A stretch of 64,000 nt of DNA from Chitinophagaceae bacterium (GTDB taxonomy: Bacteria > Bacteroidota > Bacteroidia > Chitinophagales > Chitinophagaceae). Positions 57,036-64,000 of this stretch are shown one piece after another (position 1 is the stretch's first letter; each line of letters begins with the position of its first letter). The position numbers and the translations under genes are program-made. The stretch covers positions 1 to 64,000 of the forward strand of contig JAIETM010000008.1 in assembly GCA_019745155.1 (NCBI GenBank). The letters are read 5' to 3'. Under the pieces are notes generated by a model. It ran no database searches. It worked only from the letters and a program-made list of their open reading frames with translations, and was not told the DNA's origin.

Positions 57036-59051
57036 TTACCAAACCTTGGCCCTATCAGCCGCAGGTCTGAATAGTTTATGCTTTTCTGTCACCCCAAAAG
57101 CCTGATAGAAAGGCTCAAAATTGCTCAATGGAATGTTCACACGTGCTTCTTCTGGCGAATGTGGGTCTGTTGTGATGCGTGTACGCATGGTTTCCGGACG
57201 GTTGATCAGGCGCCAAACCTGGGCATAACCCAAGAAAAAGCGCTGAGCTGGTGTAAATTCATCGATTTTGTCTGTGGATTTGGCTTGTTTGGTCAGCTGG
57301 AAAGCATCCCAAGCAATGGCCAGACCGCCAAAATCAGCTAGATTCTCACCCAATGTGAGCTCACCATTCACATGAAGGCTATCCAGTACTACGAATTTGT
57401 TATACTGATCCACCACTTTGCCTGCTTTTGCCTTGAATAAATCGGCATCCTTGGCTGTCCACCAATCTTTCAAATTGCCCTGCGCATCATACTGACGGCC
57501 TTGGTCATCGAAGCCATGGGTCATTTCATGACCAATTACCAGACCAATAGCACCATAATTCACTGCATCATCAGCACTCATATTGAAGAAGGGGAATTGC
57601 AGGATACCAGCCGGGAAAACGATCTCATTAAATGTAGGATTGTAATAAGCATTAACCGTAGGTGCCGTCATGCCCCACTCTGTTTTGTCTACAGGCTTGC
57701 CAATCTTGCCAACCATTTCTTTCCAATCATGCTTGGCTACGCTGCGCATATTGCCGTAGAAATTATCGCGACTGATTTCTACATCATCAAATGATTTCCA
57801 TTTATCCGGATAGCCAATCTTGCGAATAAACGCATTGAGTTTTTCCTGCGCACGTTGCTTGGTAGAATCACTCATCCAGTCTAATGCATTAATGCGCTTA
57901 CTAAATGCTTTTTGCAGATTGCTTACCAGTTCATCCATTCGCTGTTTGGCTTCAGGTGGAAAATATTTTTTAACGAACACTTCGCCTAGCAAATCGCGTA
58001 AGCTACCATCCGTCATATCCACCATACGCTTCCAGCGTTCTGGTTGCTTAGATGCACCAGAGAAAATTTTATTGAATTCAAAACGCTCATCCCGAAATAC
58101 TTTGCTCAGCAAAGAAGCGTTTGAAGAAATATAATCGTAACGCACTTTCGCTTTCCATGCATCAATAGATTCAGATGCGAGCAGTTTACTCAAAGCCTGA
58201 TAGTATTTAGGCTGAGACACATTCACACTATCTGTTTGAATACCCATCAAAGTCAAGTTCTGCGCAATAGCCAGATTGGGTGCCATTTTATCTAAATCTG
58301 CAACCAACATCTTGTTATAGTTCTTCACTGGATCACGCTGCTCAACAGGTGTCAAGTGTGATGCAGCAATAGCTGTTTCCAATTTCAGTACTTCAGCTGC
58401 TGCAGCATCTGCTTTTGCAGCATCCATACCAGTGAGTTTGTTATATGCGGCAATATGTTGCACCAGCTTATTGCGCTGCATTACAGTAATAGAATCAGTC
58501 TTTGTGTAATAGTCTTTCTCTGGCAAAGACAAGCCTGTCTGGTACATCACCAAAATGTTCTTGGCACTATTACGTTCATCAGCGCCTACATACAAGCCCA
58601 ACAAATCGCCGTCGCCTTCTTTGAAATTACCAGCCAGTAACTGCATCAGCTCTTTGTAATCTTTTATAGCATCTATTTTCGCCAGCATTGGCTTGAGTGG
58701 CTCATACCCTGCTTTTTCAATCGCAACTGTATCCATGCCACTTGCATAGAAATCACCAACTTTTTGTTCAGCACTGCCTTTTGGATGATCTTTCTTTTTA
58801 GAAAGGTCTTCCAGAATCTCGTGCATCTTTTTCAGGTTCTCTTCATAGAGCGTATAAAAACTTCCCCAACCACTTTGGTCATCAGGAATTTTTGTTTGCT
58901 TCATCCAACCGCCGTTGGCATAGCGGAAGAAATCATCACCGGGATGTACACTGGTATCCATACCAGCTACATCGAATGTGATGGATTTAGTTCCGTCGTT
59001 TTTGCAACCAATCATCGTAGCTGCAAATAAAAAAGGCAGGACTTTTTTCAT
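57036..59051 (-). CDS. M13 family metallopeptidase (PepO/neprilysin-like) lipoprotein
   Basis: 671 residues. Lipoprotein signal peptide MKKVLPFLFAATMIGC with lipidated Cys 16. The N-terminal M13 domain starts PGDDFFRYANGGWMKQTKIP; the C-terminal peptidase domain carries the zinc motif HEMTH in IGHEMTHGFDDQGRQYD, the second glutamate motif ENLADFGGLAIA, and the substrate-binding NAYYNPTFNEIVFPAGIL. The enzyme cuts small peptides outside the cytoplasm. It lies between rplL and rpoB, bounded by terminators on both sides. Confidence 0.93.
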   Translation of the reverse strand: MKKVLPFLFAATMIGCKNDGTKSITFDVAGMDTSVHPGDDFFRYANGGWMKQTKIPDDQSGWGSFYTLYEENLKKMHEILEDLSKKKDHPKGSAEQKVGDFYASGMDTVAIEKAGYEPLKPMLAKIDAIKDYKELMQLLAGNFKEGDGDLLGLYVGADERNSAKNILVMYQTGLSLPEKDYYTKTDSITVMQRNKLVQHIAAYNKLTGMDAAKADAAAAEVLKLETAIAASHLTPVEQRDPVKNYNKMLVADLDKMAPNLAIAQNLTLMGIQTDSVNVSQPKYYQALSKLLASESIDAWKAKVRYDYISSNASLLSKVFRDERFEFNKIFSGASKQPERWKRMVDMTDGSLRDLLGEVFVKKYFPPEAKQRMDELVSNLQKAFSKRINALDWMSDSTKQRAQEKLNAFIRKIGYPDKWKSFDDVEISRDNFYGNMRSVAKHDWKEMVGKIGKPVDKTEWGMTAPTVNAYYNPTFNEIVFPAGILQFPFFNMSADDAVNYGAIGLVIGHEMTHGFDDQGRQYDAQGNLKDWWTAKDADLFKAKAGKVVDQYNKFVVLDSLHVNGELTLGENLADFGGLAIAWDAFQLTKQAKSTDKIDEFTPAQRFFLGYAQVWRLINRPETMRTRITTDPHSPEEARVNIPLSNFEPFYQAFGVTEKHKLFRPAADRAKVW

Positions 59052-59159
59052 GTAAACGATTTAGGCAAGAAAATTAGCCAATCTATTTGGTATCTATTTG
59101 CCGTTCTTAAAAAAGCATACAAGCCATTATTAAGAGCCATTCAATTTTGGACAATAAAA

Positions 59160-59184
59160 AGCCCCGACGTTTACCGTCGGGGCT
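59160..59184 (-). terminator. Terminator after rplL
   Basis: AGCCCCGACG (59160-59169) pairs with CGTCGGGGCT (59175-59184), ten perfect pairs and a T run on the minus strand. It ends the ribosomal operon before the M13 gene. Confidence 0.85.
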
Positions 59185-59205
59185 AAAATCTGTATCGTCA
59201 AGGAA

Positions 59206-59580
59206 TTACTTGATTTCAACTTCAGCGCCAGCTTCTTTCAGCTTAGCAGCCAGTTCATCAGCTTCACCCTTGCTTACGCCTTCTTTAACAGGCTTAGGTG
59301 CGCCATCAACCAGATCCTTTGCTTCTTTCAGACCAAGACCAGTCAATTCTTTAACGATTTTAACTACGTTCAATTTAGAAGCACCACCGCTAACGAGGAT
59401 AACATCGAAAGATGTTTTCTCAGCAGCAGCTGCAGCGCCACCACCATCACCAGCAGCTACTACTACTGCAGCAGCAGCAGGCTCAATACCGTAATCTGCT
59501 TTCAGTACGTCTGCTAATTCCTGTACTTCTTTTACTGTTAAGCCAACCAGTTGTTCGGCTAATGCTTTAATGTCTGCCAT
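59206..59580 (-). CDS. rplL: Ribosomal protein L7/L12
   Basis: 124 residues. N-terminal dimerisation domain ([20 protein letters not shown]), Ala/Gly-rich hinge (about 35-55) and C-terminal factor-binding domain ([40 protein letters not shown]). Binds L10 and recruits translation GTPases. A GCTTCC/GGAAGC hairpin (59645-59666) occurs in the 100-base spacer from rplJ. Confidence 0.98.
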   Translation of the reverse strand: MADIKALAEQLVGLTVKEVQELADVLKADYGIEPAAAAVVVAAGDGGGAAAAAEKTSFDVILVSGGASKLNVVKIVKELTGLGLKEAKDLVDGAPKPVKEGVSKGEADELAAKLKEAGAEVEIK

Positions 59581-59680
59581 ATGTTTTGTTTTTAGAAACC
59601 GCCTTCATGGTCTGTTACAACTCCGGCGGAAGGTTATGGAATATGCTTCCTCTTATCCTCGGAAGCTTGGGATTACTTAA

Positions 59681-60199
59681 TTACTCAGCAGCTGCTGTAC
59701 CTTCAGCCTGCTTCTCGTGGTGGTGCAATAATGCAGCCAGTACACGCTTAGCAGGAGACTGCAACAATCCGATTACTTCGCCGATCAATTCGTTCTTTGT
59801 CTTGATCTGAGTCAGTGTCTTCAGGTTGTTATCACCAGCATATACATCACCATTGATGAAAGCCGCTTTCAACAGGGGCTTATCACCATTGCTTTCCTTA
59901 CGGAAAGAAGAGATGATCAATGCAGGCTCTTTAGGATTCTCAGAGAACATCAGGGCTGTTACATTATGCAATGCATCGTAAACGCCAGCATATTTTTCTG
60001 CATCCAAAGATTCCAGTGCTTTCTTGATGAGGGTGTTCTTTGCCACCTTCATTTCTACTTGCTTATCGAAGCAAGCACGACGCAGTTTACCCACTTGCTC
60101 TACGCTCAGTGATTCTGTGTCTGTGATATAGAAGTTATTGTATTGAGCGAACTTTTCTTTCAGCAGCTCAATCACTTCATTCTTTTGTTCTTTAGTCAT
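59681..60199 (-). CDS. rplJ: Ribosomal protein L10
   Basis: 172 residues. Begins MTKEQKNEVIELLKEKFAQY and has the conserved rRNA-binding region (KLRRACFDKQVEMKVAKNTL); the C-terminal helix (GEVIGLLQSPAKRVLAALLH) binds L7/L12. Forms the stalk base. A TCCCTG/CAGGGA hairpin (60229-60244) lies in the spacer from rplA and may belong to its leader. Confidence 0.97.
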   Translation of the reverse strand: MTKEQKNEVIELLKEKFAQYNNFYITDTESLSVEQVGKLRRACFDKQVEMKVAKNTLIKKALESLDAEKYAGVYDALHNVTALMFSENPKEPALIISSFRKESNGDKPLLKAAFINGDVYAGDNNLKTLTQIKTKNELIGEVIGLLQSPAKRVLAALLHHHEKQAEGTAAAE

Positions 60200-60253
60200 A
60201 ACTAAATTTTTAAAGTACCCGGGTCATTTCCCTGCAAGCAGGGATCACCAGGA

Positions 60254-60946
60254 TTAGTTAGATAATGCTTTGGTGTCTAAAGCGATACCAGGGCTCATTG
60301 AGCTAGCCATGCTCACTGCTTTCAGGTAGGTACCTTTTGCAGAAGAAGGCTTCAGCTTGAGGATAGCGTTGATCAGTTCAGTACTGTTCTCAGCAATCTT
60401 CTCAGGCGCGAATGATACACGACCGATAGAAGCATGCACGATACCAGCTTTGTCAACCTTAAACGCAATCTTACCACCCTTCACCTCATTTACAGCGCCT
60501 GCTACATCGTTAGTAACAGTACCTGTTTTAGGGTTAGGCATCAAGTTACGGGGACCGAGTACTTTACCCAGCTTACCAATCTTAGGCATTACAGATGGTG
60601 TAGCGATGATAACATCGATATCTACCCAACCGCCTTCGATCTTGGTGATGAATTCATCCAAACCTACATGATCAGCACCAGCGTTCTTGGCTTCTGTTTC
60701 CTTATCAGGCGTACAAAGTACCAATACACGCTTGGTTTTACCAGTACCATGTGGCAGGGTTACCGTACCACGCACCTGCTGGTCTGCTTTCTTTGGATCT
60801 ACACCCAAACGAATGTGCAAGTCAACAGAGCTATCAAATTTTGTACAGTTAATTTCTTTTACGAGTGTAGCTGCATCCTTCAGTGAATAATGCTTATTCT
60901 TATCCACCTTTGTTTCAGCAACTTTTCTTTTTTTAGTCAGAGACAT
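60254..60946 (-). CDS. rplA: Ribosomal protein L1
   Basis: 230 residues. Conserved [36 protein letters not shown] and [18 protein letters not shown] motifs. Binds 23S rRNA at the L1 stalk; in other bacteria it represses its own operon. Third gene-unit of rplKAJL, 25 bases after rplK. Confidence 0.98.
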   Translation of the reverse strand: MSLTKKRKVAETKVDKNKHYSLKDAATLVKEINCTKFDSSVDLHIRLGVDPKKADQQVRGTVTLPHGTGKTKRVLVLCTPDKETEAKNAGADHVGLDEFITKIEGGWVDIDVIIATPSVMPKIGKLGKVLGPRNLMPNPKTGTVTNDVAGAVNEVKGGKIAFKVDKAGIVHASIGRVSFAPEKIAENSTELINAILKLKPSSAKGTYLKAVSMASSMSPGIALDTKALSN

Positions 60947-60971
60947 TGTTGTTATGATTTAAGGTGAATAA

Positions 60972-61415
60972 TTAGTTTTCCCAAGGTGCTTTACCCTCTA
61001 CGTTCAGACCCATGCTACGAGCTGTACCTGCAACCATTTTCATAGCGCTTTCTACAGTGAAGCAATTCATGTCTGGTAACTTGTCTTTTGCGATCACTTC
61101 AATCTGATCCCAAGTAACCTTACCAACTTTGGCACGGTTGCTTTCTTTAGAACCTTTCTGAAGCTTAGCAGCTTCCATCAACTGAACGGCAGCTGGTGCT
61201 GTCTTGATGATGAAGTCGAAAGACTTGTCTGAGTAAACAGTGATTAATACGGGTACAACTTTACCCATCTTGTCTTGAGTTCTTGCATTAAACTGCTTGC
61301 AGAACTCCATGATGTTTACGCCCTTAGAACCGAGCGCTGGACCTACGGGAGGAGCAGGATTGGCTTGACCGCCTTTCACCTGCAGCTTCACGAAGCCGGA
61401 GATTTCTTTTGCCAT
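60972..61415 (-). CDS. rplK: Ribosomal protein L11
   Basis: 147 residues from [20 protein letters not shown]. Contains the canonical [20 protein letters not shown]-type motif and the C-terminal rRNA-binding domain ([17 protein letters not shown]). A longer frame to 61475 is rejected because it adds 20 unmatched residues. First gene of rplKAJL, transcribed from the promoter at 61523. Confidence 0.98.
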   Translation of the reverse strand: MAKEISGFVKLQVKGGQANPAPPVGPALGSKGVNIMEFCKQFNARTQDKMGKVVPVLITVYSDKSFDFIIKTAPAAVQLMEAAKLQKGSKESNRAKVGKVTWDQIEVIAKDKLPDMNCFTVESAMKMVAGTARSMGLNVEGKAPWEN

Positions 61416-61522
61416 TTTGAATACAATTTTTGGTGTTAACGTTTTCAGATTATCCGAAAACTCCCAAACCGCCATTACTGACAGTTGTAATCATTCTTCT
61501 TCGAAAGAACTTTTTGGGACGG

Positions 61523-61553
61523 CAAAGGTAGTTGCTTTCCCCAGATTGACAAA
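61523..61553 (-). promoter_or_regulatory. -33/-7 promoter of rplKAJL
   Basis: Minus strand: TTTG (61553-61550), spacer of 19, TACCTTTG (61530-61523), the same -7 sequence as rpoBC. Leader of about 100 bases. Confidence 0.75.
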
Positions 61554-61570
61554 GACTTATCTAAAAAAAT

Positions 61571-61594
61571 CTGCCCCGAACAAAGCCGGGGCAG
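61571..61594 (-). terminator. Terminator after the DUF4920 gene
   Basis: CTGCCCCG (61571-61578) pairs with CGGGGCAG (61587-61594), then on the minus strand ATTTTTTTAG. It lies just upstream of the rplK promoter. Confidence 0.85.
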
Positions 61595-61616
61595 AAATAT
61601 CATTCAACTCATTGAT

Positions 61617-62084
61617 TTACAGAACCAAAAGGCCTTTTGCTTGCACCACTATCTCTTTCTTTGGTGCTTTAATCGCTTCAATCTCAGCCTTAGACTTTCC
61701 TGCATCTTCTGCATAGTGGCGTAATTGCTCAACCGTAGTCACTTTCTGCTCAGCCACACCAGCAATCACTACTTCCTTACCATTCAGTGATACAGGCACC
61801 AGAAACTTATGATCTTTCATCTTCACCATCATGTTACCATCTTTGGTAGCCACACGAATCCAACAACCTTCCTTAGTACATACTTCAGACACTTTTCCGG
61901 TAATCTTCACTTCCATTGAAGCAGCTTTACCCATTTTATTGCCTAGCTCGTCTACAGAGAATGCGCCATCCTTACTTACTTTTTCACCGAATGTCATCCC
62001 TGCTTCAGCAGGTCCCTGTGGCGGCTGCGCCATTGCGATTGATGTAATCAGTAAGGCAGCCATCAGACTCAAAAATTGTTTCAT
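61617..62084 (-). CDS. DUF4920 domain secreted protein
   Basis: 155 residues. Signal peptide MKQFLSLMAALLITSIAMAQ. The DUF4920 core (about 30-155) contains VSEVCTKEGCWIRVATKDG, whose paired cysteines (VCxxxGCW) may bind metal or form a disulfide, and VVIAGVAEQKVTTVEQLRHY. Function unknown. It interrupts the nusG-rplK junction and is bounded by terminators. Confidence 0.85.
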   Translation of the reverse strand: MKQFLSLMAALLITSIAMAQPPQGPAEAGMTFGEKVSKDGAFSVDELGNKMGKAASMEVKITGKVSEVCTKEGCWIRVATKDGNMMVKMKDHKFLVPVSLNGKEVVIAGVAEQKVTTVEQLRHYAEDAGKSKAEIEAIKAPKKEIVVQAKGLLVL

Positions 62085-62101
62085 ACGTTTTGTTTGTGCT
62101 A

Positions 62102-62109
62102 CAAAAATA
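62102..62109 (-). promoter_or_regulatory. -7 element of the DUF4920 gene, overlapping the nusG terminator tail
   Basis: Minus strand TATTTTTG, exact TAnnTTTG match, 17 bases before the ATG at 62084. It coincides with the T run of the terminator at 62111-62134. Confidence 0.45.
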
Positions 62110-62110
62110 A

Positions 62111-62134
62111 AAGCCGCAAACGATGTTGCGGCTT
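62111..62134 (-). terminator. Terminator after secE-nusG
   Basis: AAGCCGCAA (62111-62119), loop of six, TTGCGGCTT (62126-62134): nine pairs, then TTATTTTTG on the minus strand. Confidence 0.85.
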
Positions 62135-62157
62135 GAAATTTATTAACGGCAGGAATA

Positions 62158-62736
62158 TTAACTCAATTTTTCTACCTGCATGTAATTCAATTCTACTGGT
62201 GTAGAACGACCGAAGATTTTTACAGTTACTTTCAGTTTCTTCTTCTCGTCGTTTACCTCTTCAATCACACCATTGAAATCGTTGAACGGACCTTCGATGA
62301 TCTTTATGGTTTCACCTACGATGAATGGTTCACTCATGGTTACACCCTGATCATTCATTTCATCTACACGGCCTAGCATCTTGTTCACTTCGCTCTTACG
62401 GAGTGAAATGATATTACCCTTAGACCCTTTACCATCGGTCAGGAAATGCATCACGTTGGTAATATTGCTGATGTGCTGTACAATATCATCAGTGAGTTTA
62501 CCATCGGTTACTTCCAACATCACATAACCAGGAAAATAGTTTTTCTCGCGCATCACTTTTTTACCGTTCTGCACCTTGTATACTTTTTCCATCGGCAGGA
62601 AAACCTGCTTGATGATTTCTGTCCAACCGCTACGGCTGATATCCTTATCCAGGTACTCCTTCACGCTACGCTCCTTACCACTCACTACGCGGAGTACATA
62701 CCATTTTGTGTCTTGTTGTTGAACTACAGCTTCCAT
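62158..62736 (-). CDS. nusG: Transcription termination/antitermination factor NusG
   Basis: 192 residues. NGN domain (WYVLRVVSGKERSVKEYLDK, KNYFPGYVMLEV) and a C-terminal KOW domain (GETIKIIEGPFNDFNGVIEE). Binds RNA polymerase and couples transcription with Rho or ribosomes. Starts seven bases after the secE stop. Confidence 0.97.
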   Translation of the reverse strand: MEAVVQQQDTKWYVLRVVSGKERSVKEYLDKDISRSGWTEIIKQVFLPMEKVYKVQNGKKVMREKNYFPGYVMLEVTDGKLTDDIVQHISNITNVMHFLTDGKGSKGNIISLRKSEVNKMLGRVDEMNDQGVTMSEPFIVGETIKIIEGPFNDFNGVIEEVNDEKKKLKVTVKIFGRSTPVELNYMQVEKLS

Positions 62737-62743
62737 GATCCGC

Positions 62744-62938
62744 TTACTTGAATAATGAATAAACGAGCTTCAGCAATTGGTTACTACCAAAGTCCATGAG
62801 CCATACCATGGCTGTGATGATAACAGTAGCTACCAGTACAATAACTGTACTCTGTTGCAGCTGTGCCCAAGTAGGCCAGCTCACTTTTTCGAGCAGTTCG
62901 CGGTAGCTCTCTTTGAAATAAGTGGCGATTTTATTCAT
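62744..62938 (-). CDS. secE: Preprotein translocase subunit SecE
   Basis: 64 residues from MNKIATYFKESYRELLEKVS. The conserved amphipathic helix (ELLEKVSWPTWAQLQQST) precedes one membrane helix (VIVLVATVIITAMVWLM). Part of SecYEG. A longer frame to 62989 would run into tRNA-Trp and is rejected. Confidence 0.95.
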   Translation of the reverse strand: MNKIATYFKESYRELLEKVSWPTWAQLQQSTVIVLVATVIITAMVWLMDFGSNQLLKLVYSLFK

Positions 62939-62975
62939 GTTCGCTTTTTGTGCCTGAAAAACAGACAATTTTTGT

Positions 62976-63049
62976 TGGCACGGGTACAAGGATTCGAACC
63001 CTGATCAACGGTTTTGGAGACCGCTATTCTACCATTGAACTATACCCGT
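62976..63049 (-). tRNA. tRNA-Trp (CCA)
   Basis: Minus strand: acceptor ACGGGTA (63049-63043) pairs with TACCCGT (62986-62980), discriminator G, then encoded CCA. The anticodon loop TCTCCAAAA gives anticodon CCA. T-loop GGTTCGAATCC. Lies between tuf and secE, the usual place for trnW in Bacteroidota. Confidence 0.97.
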
Positions 63050-63055
63050 AGAAAG

Positions 63056-63091
63056 CTAAAAGCTACCCCGATTGACCGGGACAGCTTTTAG
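63056..63091 (-). terminator. Hairpin between tuf and tRNA-Trp
   Basis: CTAAAAGCT (63056-63064) pairs with AGCTTTTAG (63083-63091), with CCCCG/CGGG inside. Possible terminator or processing site for the tuf transcript. Confidence 0.5.
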
Positions 63092-63149
63092 AGTATGTTG
63101 CAAATGTATGGTTTTCATTTGCTTAAAGCAAAAGCTTTTCAGCTAAAGC

Positions 63150-64000
63150 TTATTTGATAATCTCAGTAACCTGACCGGCACCTACTGTTCTACCACCCTC
63201 ACGGATAGCGAACTTCAGACCTTTTTCCATCGCGATCGGAGAGATCAGCTTAACAGTCAGAGATACGTTATCGCCAGGCATTACCATCTCAGTACCAGCA
63301 GGCAGTTCAACCTCACCAGTTACGTCTGTAGTACGGAAATAGAACTGAGGACGATACTTGTTGAAGAATGGAGTATGACGACCACCTTCTTCCTTGCTCA
63401 GTACGTATACTTCACACTTGAATTCTGTGTGTGGAGTGATAGACTTAGGAGCACAGATAACCATACCGCGACGGATATCTTTCTTTTCAATACCGCGGAG
63501 CAGCAAACCAGCGTTGTCACCAGCTTCACCACGATCCAACAGTTTCTTGAACATTTCAACACCTGTTACAGTAGAGTTCAATGGAGATTCCATCAGACCT
63601 ACGATTTCAACAGGATCACCAACCTTGATGATACCGCGCTCGATACGACCTGTAGCAACTGTACCACGACCAGTGATAGAGAATACGTCTTCTACAGACA
63701 TCAAGAAAGCTTGATCGATAGGACGTGGAGGCAGAGGGATGTAGCTATCTACAGCATCCATCAGTTCAGTGATACAAGGAACCCACTTTTCGTCACCAGC
63801 CAAAGCGCCAGTAGCAGAACCCTTGATGATTGGTGTATTGTCACCGTCGAAGCCATAAGAGCTCAACAGTTCACGGATTTCCATTTCAACCAGGTCAAGC
63901 AATTCAGCATCGTCAACCAAGTCAACTTTGTTCATGAATACCACGATACGAGGTACACCTACCTGACGAGCAAGCAGGATGTGCTCTTTTGTTTGAGGCA
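63150..64000 (-). CDS. tuf: Elongation factor Tu, 5' end beyond window
   Basis: Open to the window edge; the visible part begins within [17 protein letters not shown] and covers about the last 283 residues. GTP-binding NKVD ([11 protein letters not shown]) is visible, followed by domains II and III and the C-terminal [15 protein letters not shown]. It delivers aminoacyl-tRNA to the ribosome. An internal Met at 63944 is not the start. Confidence 0.97.
   Translation of the reverse strand, partial: PQTKEHILLARQVGVPRIVVFMNKVDLVDDAELLDLVEMEIRELLSSYGFDGDNTPIIKGSATGALAGDEKWVPCITELMDAVDSYIPLPPRPIDQAFLMSVEDVFSITGRGTVATGRIERGIIKVGDPVEIVGLMESPLNSTVTGVEMFKKLLDRGEAGDNAGLLLRGIEKKDIRRGMVICAPKSITPHTEFKCEVYVLSKEEGGRHTPFFNKYRPQFYFRTTDVTGEVELPAGTEMVMPGDNVSLTVKLISPIAMEKGLKFAIREGGRTVGAGQVTEIIK

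Noticed and set aside
62939-62989. N-terminal extension of SecE
   Set aside because: The 17 added residues run into tRNA-Trp and do not resemble SecE.

Overview
The window looks like a chromosomal segment of a Bacteroidota bacterium, most plausibly of the Chitinophagaceae/Chitinophagia type. The evidence is type IX secretion components (a PorP/SprF-like protein with a giant gliding-type substrate, and C-terminal sorting domains), a DUF4920 protein, a FAS1 protein, DUF2807 (GIN) and SprB-like families, the near absence of Shine-Dalgarno sequences, and many promoters matching the Bacteroidota TTTG / TAnnTTTG pattern. The genus cannot be fixed from the sequence alone.

Layout. 1-7.2 kb (minus strand): partial aminopeptidase P, a PorP/SprF-like protein overlapping a 1238-residue type-B-sorted surface protein, and recG. 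7.3-9.8 kb (plus): trpS, a deoxynucleoside kinase and a small secreted protein. 9.9-13.8 kb: divergent pckA and a GlcD-type FAD oxidase, then a beta-barrel-like protein. 13.7-18.2 kb: a LOG-family protein, a sodium/solute symporter, an O-methyltransferase, a LysM glucosaminidase and hpt. 18.2-28.1 kb: dnaJ-grpE, an RlmI-type methyltransferase, a protein consisting only of a sorting domain, a peroxiredoxin, lpdA, a SAM hydrolase-like protein, an SDR, a FAS1 protein, dapA and accA. 28.2-37.1 kb is an accessory island that begins at tRNA-Asp. It holds a GIY-YIG protein, a hairpin array, a nuclease-methyltransferase fusion with a specificity subunit and an Xre regulator, and two clusters of mosaic hairpin repeats around one unrecognised gene. 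37.1-41.2 kb carries lipoproteins, a serine hydrolase and a secreted protein. 41.5-48.5 kb carries envelope genes (Gfo/Idh oxidoreductase, sugar transferase, FemAB-like protein, ispD, heptose kinase, amino-acid permease, OmpH/Skp). 48.6-64 kb is the transcription/translation cluster tuf-trnW-secE-nusG-rplKAJL-rpoBC on the minus strand.

Two points stand out. First, the usually contiguous nusG-rplKAJL-rpoBC cluster is interrupted twice, by a DUF4920 gene and by an M13 metallopeptidase, and each interruption is bounded by its own terminators and followed by a fresh -33/-7 promoter. Second, the 28-37 kb island combines a restriction-modification locus lacking a translocase gene, a palindromic operator lying on its promoter, and families of short hairpins (GTTGGT-type arms) whose stems vary with base-pairing preserved. 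All starts were chosen by homology to the expected N-terminus, by promoter position, or by overlap with the previous gene; no database search was run.
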